Below are positions 7,217 through 16,088 of a DNA stretch of 64,000 bases, one piece after another (position 1 is the first letter of the stretch; each line of letters begins with the position of its first letter). The notes beneath the pieces were generated by a model. It was not told the origin of the DNA. It searched no databases and saw only the letters and a list, made by a program, of their open reading frames with translations. The translations under genes and the position numbers were made by a program. This DNA comes from Nocardiopsis sp. FR4 (lineage in GTDB: Bacteria > Actinomycetota > Actinomycetes > Streptosporangiales > Streptosporangiaceae), in assembly GCF_009830945.1 (NCBI RefSeq), contig NZ_VWVV01000018.1, forward strand, positions 1-64,000. The letters are read 5' to 3'.

Positions 7217-8770
7217 GTGCGCACACGTCTCGTGACCGTGCTGCTCGCCCTGATCACCGCGATCCTGGTGATCCCCGGGCCAGTGGCGTCGGCAGACGAA
7301 CAGGGCGGTGAGGCGCTGCACGGTCGGATTCTCAACCCGGACAACCGGGATCAGGGTGTCGAGGGCATCGTGATCACGGTCTACGGCGGTGAGGACGAGA
7401 TCGGGGCGGCGGAGACCGACTCTGATGGAATGTGGGAAGTGGAGCTGCCCGAACCGGGTACCTACCGCGTCGTGGTGGACCAGGAGTCCGTCCCCAGCGA
7501 GTTCGTCGTACGAGAGGGCCTCATCGTCGACGGCGAGACCGAGGTGGAGGTCGAGGCCGACGACAGGCGGCCGCTCATCGTGGCCCTGGAGCGCCAGGGC
7601 GCGTCCGACGACACCACCGCCTCCCCCTCGGAGGAGGAGACGCGGGACCAGGATTCCGGTGCCGGTGACGAGGAGGCTTTCCAGCCCACGACGGGCGGCG
7701 GCAGCTCCTTCGGTGACCGCTTCGTGCAGCTGTCCGCGGCGGGACTGCTCTTCGGCCTGGTGATCGCGGTGTCCGCGATCGGGTTGTCGCTGATCTTCGG
7801 TACGACGAAGCTGATCAACTTCGCGCACGGTGACATGGTGACCTTCGGCGCGATGATGGCGCTGGTCTTCAGCAGCGGTGCGGTGGGGCTGGGCAACTCG
7901 CTGCTGGCGATCTTCGCCGGTCTGGCGGGTGCGGTCCTGATCGGCGGTCTTCTGGAGTCGCGGTTGTCGCGGCCGGTGCTGATCGTGGCGCAGTGGGCGT
8001 CGATCGTCGGGGGTATCGCCCTGGCGACGGTTCTGGGGCTCATGGGCGAGGCGGTGGGCTGGCAGGTGCCGTTGTGGGTGGCCGCCGCGCTGGCGGTGGT
8101 CATGGGCGCCGTCCTGGGTGCGTCGATGGAGCGGTACGTGTGGCGTCCGCTGCGGCACCGCAACGTGGCCCTGATCCAGATGTTCATCGTCTCGATCGGT
8201 CTGGCCCTGGTGCTGCGGCACGTGGTGCTGGTGCTCTTCGGTGCGGGTCGTAGCCGGTACGCGGGTTTCCAGATCCAGGACCTGGTGCGGTTCGGGCCGG
8301 TGTCGATGGCGCCGCGCGACCTGGTGATCATGGCCGTGGCGGTCGTGGTCCTGGTGGGTGTGGCGTGTCTGTTGCAGTTCACGCGGATCGGTAAGGCGAT
8401 GCGTGCGGTCTCGGACAACCGGGACCTGGCGGAGTCGTCGGGTATCGACGTGGACAGGGTGACGCTGTACGTGTGGGGTCTGGGCGGCGGTCTGGCCGCT
8501 CTGGGCGGTGTGCTCTACGGGCTCAACCAGGTGGTGGAGTACGAGATGGGCTTCCGTCTGCTGCTGTTGATGTTCGCGGCGGTGATCCTGGGTGGTCTGG
8601 GTACGGCGTACGGGGCGATGGTCGGTGGTCTGGCCGTCGGTCTGGTGGCGATGCTGTCCACCCTGTGGTTCCCGTCCCAGCTCATGCAAGCCTGGGCTTT
8701 GGCCCTGATGATCCTCATGCTGCTGGTCAGGCCCCAGGGTCTGCTCGGTCGGCGCGAGCGGGTCGGCTAG
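7217..8770 (+). CDS. livH: Branched-chain amino acid ABC transporter permease with an extracytoplasmic N-terminal domain
   Basis: 517 residues from GTG 7217, preceded by AAGGAG. Residues 1-27 form a signal sequence (hydrophobic core, ASADE). Then comes a beta-rich domain of about 90 residues resembling carboxypeptidase-regulatory-like modules (LHGRILNPDNRDQGVEG, ETDSDGMWEVELPEPGTYR), an acidic/Ser-rich linker (about 130-160), and a LivH-type permease with about eight to nine membrane spans, including LIFGTTKLINFAHGDM and the C-terminal GGLGTAYGAMVGG loop. First gene of livH-livM-livG-livF; no substrate-binding protein gene accompanies it here. Imports branched-chain amino acids or related amides; the substrate is not shown by the sequence. 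Confidence 0.88.
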   Translation: MRTRLVTVLLALITAILVIPGPVASADEQGGEALHGRILNPDNRDQGVEGIVITVYGGEDEIGAAETDSDGMWEVELPEPGTYRVVVDQESVPSEFVVREGLIVDGETEVEVEADDRRPLIVALERQGASDDTTASPSEEETRDQDSGAGDEEAFQPTTGGGSSFGDRFVQLSAAGLLFGLVIAVSAIGLSLIFGTTKLINFAHGDMVTFGAMMALVFSSGAVGLGNSLLAIFAGLAGAVLIGGLLESRLSRPVLIVAQWASIVGGIALATVLGLMGEAVGWQVPLWVAAALAVVMGAVLGASMERYVWRPLRHRNVALIQMFIVSIGLALVLRHVVLVLFGAGRSRYAGFQIQDLVRFGPVSMAPRDLVIMAVAVVVLVGVACLLQFTRIGKAMRAVSDNRDLAESSGIDVDRVTLYVWGLGGGLAALGGVLYGLNQVVEYEMGFRLLLLMFAAVILGGLGTAYGAMVGGLAVGLVAMLSTLWFPSQLMQAWALALMILMLLVRPQGLLGRRERVG

Positions 8771-8782
8771 GAGAGACGAACG

Positions 8783-9772
8783 ATGGACATCATTTCGATT
8801 CTCGCCGAGTCCACCCGGTCGGCGTTGGGTCCGATCGCGGCGATCTACGCGCTGGCGGCGATCGGCCTGAACTTCCACTTCGGTTACACGGGCTTGCTGA
8901 ACTTCGGTCAGGTCGGCTTCATGCTGATGGGCGCCTACGGTGTGGGCGTGAGTGTGGCGGTGTTCGAGCTGCCGCTGCTGGTCGGTTTCGGCGTGGGCCT
9001 GTTGTGCGCTTTCGTGATGGCGTTGCTGTTGGGTATTCCGACGCTGCGGTTGCGGGCGGACTATCTGGCGATCACGACGATCGCGACGGCGGAGGTGTTG
9101 CGCCTGGTGTACCGGGCGGGGTTCGCGGAGCCGCTGACCGGTGGTGTGTACGGGTTGCAGAACCTGTCCGCCGGGTTCCGGGAGATCAATCCGTTCGACG
9201 CGGGTGCGCGGTACGGGTTCGGTCCGTTGGCGTACAACGGCAACCACCTGTGGGTGTTGGTGGTGACGTGGTCGCTGGTGCTGCTGATGGTGGGTCTGAC
9301 CTGGATGTTGATGCACAGTCCGTGGGGGCGTGTGATCAAGGGGATCCGGGAGGACGAGGACGCGGTCCGCAGCCTGGGCAAGAACGTGTTCGCGTACAAG
9401 ATGCAGGTGCTGGTGCTGGGTGGTCTGATCGGTGCGCTGGCGGGCGGCATGCTGGCGGTGTACCAGGCCTCGATCCAGCCGGACCAGTTCAGGCCGCAGG
9501 TGACGTTCTTCCTGTGGGTGATCCTGTTGCTGGGTGGTGCCGGCCGGGTGTTCGGTCCGGTGCTGGGTGCGATGGCGTTCTGGTTCCTGATGACGTTCAC
9601 GGACGGCGTGCTGCGGGGGATGGGTTCCCTGGGCTGGCTGCCGTTCCTGTCGGGTCCGGACTTCGGCGCGATCCAGTTGGCCTTCGTGGGTGTGCTGCTG
9701 GTGCTGTTGATCGTGTTCCGGCCGCAGGGGCTCATCGGCGACCGCAAGGAGATGCTGATCAATGTCAAGTGA
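8783..9772 (+). CDS. livM: Branched-chain amino acid ABC transporter permease
   Basis: 329 residues, LivM family, about nine hydrophobic segments. Conserved N-terminal LNFHFGYTGLLNFGQVGFM, the cytoplasmic coupling loop WGRVIKGIREDEDAVRSLGKN and the RPQGLIGDR tail are visible. ATG 8783 follows a GAGA-type ribosome-binding site 12 nt after livH. The 3' end overlaps livG by 11 nt, implying translational coupling. Pairs with the upstream permease to form the membrane channel. Confidence 0.92.
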   Translation: MDIISILAESTRSALGPIAAIYALAAIGLNFHFGYTGLLNFGQVGFMLMGAYGVGVSVAVFELPLLVGFGVGLLCAFVMALLLGIPTLRLRADYLAITTIATAEVLRLVYRAGFAEPLTGGVYGLQNLSAGFREINPFDAGARYGFGPLAYNGNHLWVLVVTWSLVLLMVGLTWMLMHSPWGRVIKGIREDEDAVRSLGKNVFAYKMQVLVLGGLIGALAGGMLAVYQASIQPDQFRPQVTFFLWVILLLGGAGRVFGPVLGAMAFWFLMTFTDGVLRGMGSLGWLPFLSGPDFGAIQLAFVGVLLVLLIVFRPQGLIGDRKEMLINVK

Positions 9773-10637
9773 CGAGACGAACGCCGGCGTGGACCGGATG
9801 GCCGGTGCGGAGCCGGTGCCCGGTTCGGCGAAGTCGGATCCGATTCTGGTGGCGGACGGTGTGCGGCGGTCGTTCGGCGGTCTGCGGGCCGTGGACGTGG
9901 AGCACCTGGAGGTGCAGCGCGGCACGATCACGGCGTTGATCGGTCCCAACGGTGCGGGTAAGTCGACGCTGTTCAACCTGTTGACGGGGTTCGACCGGGT
10001 GGACGGCGGCCGGTGGACGTTCGAGGGCCGGGCGGTCAACGGCAGGCGCGGCCACCAGGTGGCGCGTGCGGGGATGGTGCGGACCTTCCAGCTGACCAAG
10101 GCGCTGACGCGGATGACGGTGCTGGACAACATGTTGTTGGGCGCTCCGGGTCAGTTCGGTGAGCGGATGGCCGGTGCGTTCCTGCGGCCGGTGTGGCAGG
10201 GCCAGGAGCGGTTGAACACCGAGCGGGCGCTGGATCTGTTGGAGCGTTTCAAGCTGGTGGACAAGCGCCACGAGCTGGCGGGTGCGCTCTCCGGTGGTCA
10301 GCGCAAGCTGTTGGAGATGGCGCGTTCGCTGATGACGGATCCGACGATGATCATGCTGGACGAGCCGATGGCCGGTGTGAATCCGGCGTTGGTGCAGTCG
10401 TTGCTGGGTCATATCACGTCGTTGCGTGATGACGGCAAGACGGTGTTGTTCGTCGAGCACGACATGGACGTGATCATGGGGATCAGTGACTGGATCGTGG
10501 TGTTGGCGCAGGGTCAGGTGATCGCGGAGGGTCGTCCTTCGGACATCCGGTCCAACCGGCAGGTGATCGACGCCTACCTGGGTGCCCAGGAGGAGTCGTC
10601 GGAGGCGGCGGGGAGTGGTGATGACGGACAGCGGTGA
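9762..10637 (+). CDS. livG: Branched-chain amino acid ABC transporter ATP-binding protein (LivG type)
   Basis: 291 residues. Walker A GPNGAGKST, signature LSGGQRKLLE, Walker B MIMLDEPMAGVNP, and the switch histidine in VLFVEHDMDVIM. A ~30-residue N-terminal extension precedes the first strand; Met13 is an alternative start, but the ATG at 9762 overlaps livM in the usual coupled way. One of two ATPases driving the liv transporter. Confidence 0.92.
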   Translation: MSSDETNAGVDRMAGAEPVPGSAKSDPILVADGVRRSFGGLRAVDVEHLEVQRGTITALIGPNGAGKSTLFNLLTGFDRVDGGRWTFEGRAVNGRRGHQVARAGMVRTFQLTKALTRMTVLDNMLLGAPGQFGERMAGAFLRPVWQGQERLNTERALDLLERFKLVDKRHELAGALSGGQRKLLEMARSLMTDPTMIMLDEPMAGVNPALVQSLLGHITSLRDDGKTVLFVEHDMDVIMGISDWIVVLAQGQVIAEGRPSDIRSNRQVIDAYLGAQEESSEAAGSGDDGQR

Positions 10638-11466
10638 CCTGGGTCCCGGGTCGGCGGAGGCCGGGGACGCGGCGGTCGTGCAGGAGCACCGTGAGGAGGT
10701 GCTGGAGCACGCGAGTGCGGAGTCGGTGGAGGTGGGTGGTCCGGGGGACTACCTGTTGTTGGCCCGTGACCTGGTGGCGGGGTACGTGCCGGGGGTGAAC
10801 ATCCTCAACGGGTGCACGTTGACGCTGACCGAGGGCGAGGTCGTGGCGATCATCGGGCCGAACGGCGCGGGGAAGTCGACGCTGATCAAGACGATCTTCG
10901 GTCTGATCCCGGTGCGTGAGGGCGGTCTGACGCTGCGGGGGGACAGCATCGCGGGTCTGCCGGCGCACAGTCTGGTGGAGCGCGGTGTGGGGTACGTTCC
11001 GCAGACGCAGAACGTGTTCCCGTCGTTGACGATCGAGGAGAACCTCCAGATGGGGGCGTTCCTGCGGCCGCGGTCGTTCGCTGAGCGGTTCGCGGTGGTG
11101 GCGGAGCTGTTCCCGTTGTTGGGGGAGCGGCGTAAGGCCAAGGCGGGGTCGCTGTCGGGCGGTGAGCGTCAGATGGTGGCGATGGGCCGGGCCCTGATGA
11201 TGGATCCGTCGGTGCTGTTGTTGGACGAGCCGACGGCGGGGTTGTCGCCGATCTACCAGGAGGAGGTCTTCCAGCGGGTCCGGGAGGTCAACCGTACGGG
11301 TGTGTCGGTGGTGATGGTGGAGCAGAACGCCCGCCGGTGCCTGCAGATCTGTGATCGGGGTTATGTGTTGGACCAGGGGCGTAACGCGTACACGGGTACG
11401 GGTGCGGACCTGTTGAACGATCCGAACGTGATCGAGCTGTACCTGGGGACGTTGGCCAAGGGCTGA
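10621..11466 (+). CDS. livF: Branched-chain amino acid ABC transporter ATP-binding protein (LivF type)
   Basis: 281 residues from ATG 10621 (GTG 10618 directly before it is equivalent), overlapping livG by 17 nt. Walker A GPNGAGKST, signature LSGGERQMVAMGRALM, Walker B VLLLDEPTAGLSP, and the LivF-type VMVEQNARR switch region. An acidic N-terminal extension of about 45 residues precedes the core. Last gene of the operon; the 304-nt gap after it contains no gene. Confidence 0.92.
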   Translation: MTDSGDLGPGSAEAGDAAVVQEHREEVLEHASAESVEVGGPGDYLLLARDLVAGYVPGVNILNGCTLTLTEGEVVAIIGPNGAGKSTLIKTIFGLIPVREGGLTLRGDSIAGLPAHSLVERGVGYVPQTQNVFPSLTIEENLQMGAFLRPRSFAERFAVVAELFPLLGERRKAKAGSLSGGERQMVAMGRALMMDPSVLLLDEPTAGLSPIYQEEVFQRVREVNRTGVSVVMVEQNARRCLQICDRGYVLDQGRNAYTGTGADLLNDPNVIELYLGTLAKG

Positions 11467-11770
11467 GGTCCGGGTGCGGTGCGGCCGGGGCGGGGGAGGG
11501 GCGCGGTGGCGGTCGGAGATGGCGCTGGGTGGCCGGACAAATTACCCTGGTGGTGCGGGCATGCCGCGCGTCGTCCGGGTCCTCGTGCGGGGCCTGGGGG
11601 CGGGAACGTCACGGTGGCGGCGCGCCGGTGCCGGTTCCGTGCAGGAATGCCGGGACGGGGCCGGGTGTTGGGATCCGTTGGAGAGGACGGGACCCGTGCA
11701 GCGGGCCGGTCCCGGATGCGACCGAGGGGTCGCCAGTCAGCCGCAACCCCTTTCAGAGGAGCTTTACGAC
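11467..11770. other. Intergenic region livF-erpA
   Basis: 304 nt without a convincing gene. A TACCCT hexamer at 11543-11548 could be a -10 element for erpA. The last bases (GAGGAGCTTTACGAC) supply the erpA ribosome-binding site. I see no strong hairpin that would mark the end of the liv operon. Confidence 0.4.
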
Positions 11771-12118
11771 ATGACGGTTCAGAGCGAGACCACCCAGGGG
11801 ATCATCCTCACCGACGAGGCGTCCGCCAAGGTCAGGGCGCTCCTGGAGCAGGAGGGCCGGGACGATCTGCGTCTGCGTGTGGCCGTTCAGCCCGGTGGTT
11901 GCTCGGGGCTGCGTTACCAGCTCTACTTCGACGAGCGGGACCTGGACGGCGACGTGGTGAGCGACTTCGGTGGTGTGGAGGTCGTGACCGACCGGATGAG
12001 CGCCCCCTACCTGGTCGGTGCCACGATCGACTTCGTCGACACGATCGAGAAGCAGGGGTTCACGATCGACAACCCCAACGCCACGGGCTCGTGCGCCTGT
12101 GGTGACTCCTTCAACTAG
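11771..12118 (+). CDS. erpA: Iron-sulfur cluster insertion protein, HesB/IscA family (ErpA type)
   Basis: 115 residues, typical family length. The three cluster-binding cysteines are present: one in QPGGCSGLRYQ and two in the C-terminal SCACGDSF. A-type carriers pass Fe-S clusters to apo-enzymes. ATG 11771 follows GAGGAG; longer upstream frames are not supported. It lies beside adoK and the cytochrome oxidase genes, as the M. tuberculosis orthologue Rv2204c does. Confidence 0.93.
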   Translation: MTVQSETTQGIILTDEASAKVRALLEQEGRDDLRLRVAVQPGGCSGLRYQLYFDERDLDGDVVSDFGGVEVVTDRMSAPYLVGATIDFVDTIEKQGFTIDNPNATGSCACGDSFN

Positions 12119-12304
12119 GGGAGCTGGCCGGGGGGAGGGCGTGCGCGCCCTCCCTTTGGTGTGTGGGGTCGGTGTGGCGGGTGGGGTTGTCGGCGGGCGT
12201 GGTCGGGGCGGCTGTGGATACCCTGGGGCAGTCCGTCGGGCGTGTGCGCCCGTGCCCCCTCGCGGTTCCTGACCGATCCCCGCTGACCAAGGAGTCTTCG
12301 TCCC

Positions 12305-13276
12305 GTGCGTATCGCGGTTGCCGGTTCCATCGCCACCGACCATCTGATGTCCTTCGAGGGTCGGTTCGCGGAGCAGATCATTCCCGAGCAGATCCAGCAG
12401 TTGTCGTTGTCGTTCCTGATCGATGAGCTGGACGTGCGGCGCGGCGGTGTCGCGGCGAACATCTGTTTCGGGATGGGCCGGTTCGGTCTGAACCCGGTGC
12501 TGGTGGGTGCGGCCGGGGCGGACTTCGAGGACTACCGCGCCTGGTTGGACCGGCACGGGGTGGACACGTCGGCGGTGTACATCTCGGAGTTGCGGCACAC
12601 GGCGCGGTTCATCTGTACGACGGACCGGGACCAGAACCAGATCGCGTCGTTCTACGCGGGGGCGATGTCGGAGGCGCGCAACATCGAGTTGCAGCCGATC
12701 GCCGAGCGCGTGGGCGGGTTGGACCTGGTGCTGGTGGGGGCGGACGACCCCGAGGCGATGGTGCGGCACAGTGAGGAGTGCCGTACGCGCGGTATCGCGT
12801 TCGCGGCGGATCCCTCGCAGCAGTTGGCGCGGATGGAGGGTCCGCAGGTGCGCACGCTGATCGAGGGCGCCTCGTTCCTGTTCACGAACGAGTACGAGAA
12901 GGCGTTGGCGGAGCAGAAGACCGGGTGGTCGGACGCGGAGGTGCTGGCACGGGTGGGGACCCGGGTGACGACGCTGGGCGCCAAGGGGGCGCGGATCGAC
13001 CGGGCGGGCGAGCCGAGTGTGCACGTGCCCGCGGCGTCGGTGGGTGAGCTGGTGGACCCGACGGGTATGGGGGACGCGTTCCGGGCGGGTTTCCTGGCGG
13101 CGCACTCGTGGGGGCTGTCGTTGGAGCGGGCGGCGCAGGTCGGTAACGCCACGGCGGTGCACTGCCTGGAGGCGGACGGGCCGCAGGAGTACACGTTGAC
13201 GCCGGAGTCGCTGTTGGCGCGGATGGAGGTCTCCTACGGGGCCGCGGCGCGGGCCGAGGTGGAGCCGTTCGTGTAG
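12305..13276 (+). CDS. adoK: PfkB-family carbohydrate kinase, likely adenosine kinase
   Basis: 323 residues from GTG 12305 with AAGGAG upstream. Ribokinase fold: an N-terminal AVAGSIATDHLM strand and RGGVAANICFGMGRFG (substrate side), and the C-terminal DPTGMGDAFRAGF signature with the catalytic Asp. It sits between erpA and the oxidase genes, the same place as M. tuberculosis Rv2202c (AdoK), so adenosine phosphorylation is the best guess. Another sugar or nucleoside remains possible. Confidence 0.85.
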   Translation: MRIAVAGSIATDHLMSFEGRFAEQIIPEQIQQLSLSFLIDELDVRRGGVAANICFGMGRFGLNPVLVGAAGADFEDYRAWLDRHGVDTSAVYISELRHTARFICTTDRDQNQIASFYAGAMSEARNIELQPIAERVGGLDLVLVGADDPEAMVRHSEECRTRGIAFAADPSQQLARMEGPQVRTLIEGASFLFTNEYEKALAEQKTGWSDAEVLARVGTRVTTLGAKGARIDRAGEPSVHVPAASVGELVDPTGMGDAFRAGFLAAHSWGLSLERAAQVGNATAVHCLEADGPQEYTLTPESLLARMEVSYGAAARAEVEPFV

Positions 13277-13592
13277 CGGGGCTGGTCGGGGTGGTGTCCG
13301 CGAACCCGTAGAGTAGGGAGTCGCGATTCGCACGACCCGGCCCCGGTGGCCGGTGTGTTCCGTGGGGTGGCCGTCTGGTGGTGGCCGCCGTGCGGGCCCG
13401 TGCCCTCCGGTGCGCTGAAACGCGTGCCGGCGACCCAGCCCGAGCCGTTCGCGAGGATCGCCGCGACGGTGGGGAACCCGTTCCGCCCGTGTGCCTGTGG
13501 TGCCCTGTGGCGGGCTCGGGCGCGTTGAGCGCCTCCCAGATCTAGGCCAGCCTTACCTGGGATTCCCTGAGTGAATTGTGAAAGGACATTGC
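13277..13592. other. Intergenic region adoK-rpsD
   Basis: 316 nt, no gene seen. TAGAGT at about 13311 is -10-like without a good -35. Closer to rpsD, TTGAGC (13525-13530) is a possible -35 but no clear -10 follows at 16-18 nt. GTGAAAGGACATTGC supplies the rpsD ribosome-binding site. I found no obvious zinc-type (Zur) palindrome. Confidence 0.35.
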
Positions 13593-14204
13593 ATGCGCTA
13601 CACCGGACCGAAGGTGCGGTTGTCCCGGCGCGCCGGCACTCCGCTGACCCGTAAGGCGGTCAGCTACTTCGAGAAGCGTCCCTACCCGCCCGGTGAGCAC
13701 GGTCGTCGTGTGCGTCGCAACAGCAGCGACTTCGCGGTGCGTCAGGCGGAGAAGCAGAAGGTGCGCTGGTACTACGACCTGACCGAGAAGCAGCTGCTGC
13801 GGACCTACGAGAACGCCAAGAAGCGTCCGGGCCGTACCGGTGAGGAGATGCTCGCCGAGCTGGAGCTGCGTCTGGCGACGGTCGTGCTGCGCGCGGGTCT
13901 GGCGGCGTCGATCTACGCGGCCCGTCAGTTCGTGAACCACGGTCACATCACCGTGGACGGCAAGAAGGTCGACATTCCGTCGTACCAGGTCAAGCCGGGT
14001 CAGATCATCAGTGTCCGGGAGAAGTCCCGGAACATGGTGCCGTTCGTGGAGGCCGCCGAGGGCGTGCACGCCGACGACAAGATCGCCGGTTACCTCGCGG
14101 TGAGCCACAAGGACCTGCGGGTGGCGGTCACCGACCGTCCCAAGCGTGAGCAGATCCCGGTGCCGTTCGACGAGCAGCTCGTCGTGGAGTTCTACGCTCG
14201 CTAG
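13593..14204 (+). CDS. rpsD: 30S ribosomal protein S4, zinc-free type
   Basis: 203 residues from ATG 13593 (AAAGGA upstream). Residues 1-90 are the N-terminal S4 domain (RYTGPKVRLSRRAG, KRPYPPGEHGRR), and the S4 RNA-binding fold follows (LELRLATVVLRAGLA, ARQFVNHGHITVDGKKV). S4 nucleates the 30S body and binds 16S rRNA. The N-terminus lacks the four-cysteine zinc knuckle of C+ S4 proteins. It stands alone, away from the rpsK-rpoA cluster where many bacteria keep rpsD. Confidence 0.95.
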   Translation: MRYTGPKVRLSRRAGTPLTRKAVSYFEKRPYPPGEHGRRVRRNSSDFAVRQAEKQKVRWYYDLTEKQLLRTYENAKKRPGRTGEEMLAELELRLATVVLRAGLAASIYAARQFVNHGHITVDGKKVDIPSYQVKPGQIISVREKSRNMVPFVEAAEGVHADDKIAGYLAVSHKDLRVAVTDRPKREQIPVPFDEQLVVEFYAR

Positions 14205-14462
14205 TGCCGGGTGGTCCCGTCCCCTCGGGGCCGTCTGGGCGTGTGGGGGCCGTGCGGAGGTGTCCGCGCGGCCCTTCGCCGTGTCCGGGGCGTGGCGGCG
14301 GGGGAGGGGCCGGCCGTGGTGGGCCCGGGGGCGTGCCTGGTGACGTGCGCGTGTTCCGGTGCGTCGTCAATCGTTATCGAACCGGAACCGAAACTCGTGG
14401 GATGGCCGTGACGGTGGGGTTTTCGGCTCCCGGGCGGCCTCGGAGGGGCGGGGCGTCGGGGG

Positions 14463-14714
14463 TCAGTACTTGCGGCGGATGTGAAACGCGCTACCCCGCG
14501 CCAGGGGTTGCTCGGTGACGAACTCGTGCATCTTCATCCGGCACCAGGCGGGGATGTCGGCGCGGGCGGCCGGGTCGTCGGCGGTGACCGCGATGACCGC
14601 TCCGATGGGCACTTCGTGCAGTCGGGCGGCCAGCATGATGATGGGGATGGGGCACTTGCGGCCCACGGCCTCCACGGTCACCGTCGGGGGCTGGGGCGGT
14701 GGATACTCGGGCAC
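14463..14714 (-). CDS. TusA-family sulfur carrier/sulfurtransferase
   Basis: 83 residues from GTG 14714 (VPEYPPPQPPTVTV). The signature CPxP motif is present in GRKCPIPIIMLAARL, whose cysteine carries the persulfide, followed by the DDPAARADIPAWCRM block typical of the family. TusA-like proteins shuttle sulfur for tRNA thiolation or cofactor synthesis. A much longer open frame upstream is a shadow of the gap and ctaC. It is divergent from ctaC across a 408-nt gap. Confidence 0.8.
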   Translation of the reverse strand: MPEYPPPQPPTVTVEAVGRKCPIPIIMLAARLHEVPIGAVIAVTADDPAARADIPAWCRMKMHEFVTEQPLARGSAFHIRRKY

Positions 14715-15122
14715 GTGCGACCCCTGGTGCGTCGTCCTGCGGTGGGTACCATCCTGGCCTGATCGGGCCCGTAAGGCGAACCCGGTTAAGGGCGCCGTAA
14801 ACCCAGCGATACGCTCGCCTTGGTCTCTCCTCGTCGACGCGTTCGTACCGCCCCCGCGGGTGGTGGGACGGGATCGGCGACCAGAGGGTCCGGGGGAACG
14901 CCGGGCCGCGCTCCGTAGCCAGCCGGGAGGGTGACCTCCGCGGGCGAACGGGCCCGGCTCCGCGTGCCGCCGTGTGCTTTCACCGGAGTGTCTGGCAACA
15001 CGCTGACCAGGCACGCCCCGGGCGGGGGCGCTGGGCGGTTCGCGATAATGTTTCCCCCTGCAAAGCTTTGAAACAGGCCGCCCGTGGAGGATCCACGGGC
15101 TACACCGCTGGGAAGGCAATCC
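14715..15122. other. Divergent intergenic region tusA-ctaC
   Basis: 408 nt without a gene. A GATAAT (15044-15049) in an AT-richer stretch is the best -10 candidate for ctaC, without a clear -35. The final 30 nt provide GGGAAGG as ribosome-binding site for the GTG at 15123. Confidence 0.4.
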
Positions 15123-16088
15123 GTGAGTCCGACCCGCCAAGAGAATCGGCGCTCCCATCCGCGCCGATGGGCACCACGCGGCGCCGCGCTCGCCGTGCTG
15201 GGGCTGGCCGCGACCGGCTGCGCGTCGAACGATCTCACTCGTTTGGGCATGCCGGAGCCGATCACCAACCAGGCCGAGCGTGTTCTCTCGCTCTGGCAGG
15301 GCTCCTGGGTGGCGGCTTTCGCGGTCGGCATCCTCGTGTGGGGGCTGATCGCCTGGTCGATCATCTTCCACCGCAAGCGCTCTGAGCAGCTGCCGCCCCA
15401 GGTGCGGTACAACCTGCCCATCGAAGCGCTCTACACCGTTCTGCCGATCGTCGTCATCTCGGTGCTGTTCTTCTTCACCGCCCGGGACCAGGCGATCCTG
15501 CTGGACACCGACGAGCCCGCGGACGTCAACATCGAGGTCGTGGCCTTCCAATGGGCCTGGCAGTTCAACTACCTCGACGACAAGAAGGAGAACGGCGGGG
15601 AGGTGCTCTTCTCCGAGACGGGTATCCCCAACCCGGACGGCACCGCCGACCCGTCGACCCAGACCACCCTGGTCCTCCCCGAGGGTGCGACGGTCCACTT
15701 CGACCTGCACTCGCCGGACGTCATCCACTCGTTCTGGGTTCCCGAGTTCGGTTTCAAGATGGACGTCATCCCCGGCCGGGACAACGCCTTCCAGGTGGAC
15801 GTCAACGAGGGGACCGCGGGCGAGTACGTGGGCCGCTGCGCCGAGCTGTGCGGTGTGGACCACGCCCGCATGCTCTTCAACGTCCTGGTCCTTCCCCAGG
15901 ACGAGTACGACGCCTGGGCCGCCGAGCAGGAGCAGGCCGCCTCCCAGGCCGAGACCGAGGCCGCCGAGACCGAGGAGCAGCCGGAGTCCGGCGAGGGCTC
16001 GGGCGCCGAAGGCGCCGGTGCCGAGGGCGACACCGACGAAGAGGGTTCCGGCTTCGGTGGTTCCGGCACCGAGGAGAATGAAGAGTAA
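15123..16088 (+). CDS. ctaC: Cytochrome c oxidase subunit II (aa3 type), lipoprotein
   Basis: 321 residues from GTG 15123. Lipoprotein signal with lipobox LAATGC, two membrane spans (about 55-75 and 95-115), then the cupredoxin domain with the CuA ligands: [20 protein letters not shown]. Accepts electrons from the cytochrome c domains of QcrC. The C-terminal 50 residues are an acidic Glu/Gly/Ser-rich tail. Its TAA overlaps the ATG of ctaD by one base. Confidence 0.95.
   Translation: MSPTRQENRRSHPRRWAPRGAALAVLGLAATGCASNDLTRLGMPEPITNQAERVLSLWQGSWVAAFAVGILVWGLIAWSIIFHRKRSEQLPPQVRYNLPIEALYTVLPIVVISVLFFFTARDQAILLDTDEPADVNIEVVAFQWAWQFNYLDDKKENGGEVLFSETGIPNPDGTADPSTQTTLVLPEGATVHFDLHSPDVIHSFWVPEFGFKMDVIPGRDNAFQVDVNEGTAGEYVGRCAELCGVDHARMLFNVLVLPQDEYDAWAAEQEQAASQAETEAAETEEQPESGEGSGAEGAGAEGDTDEEGSGFGGSGTEENEE

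Noticed and set aside
7196..10132. 978-codon minus-strand open frame across livH-livM-livG
   Set aside because: Antisense shadow with His/Gln/Arg-rich low-complexity translation.
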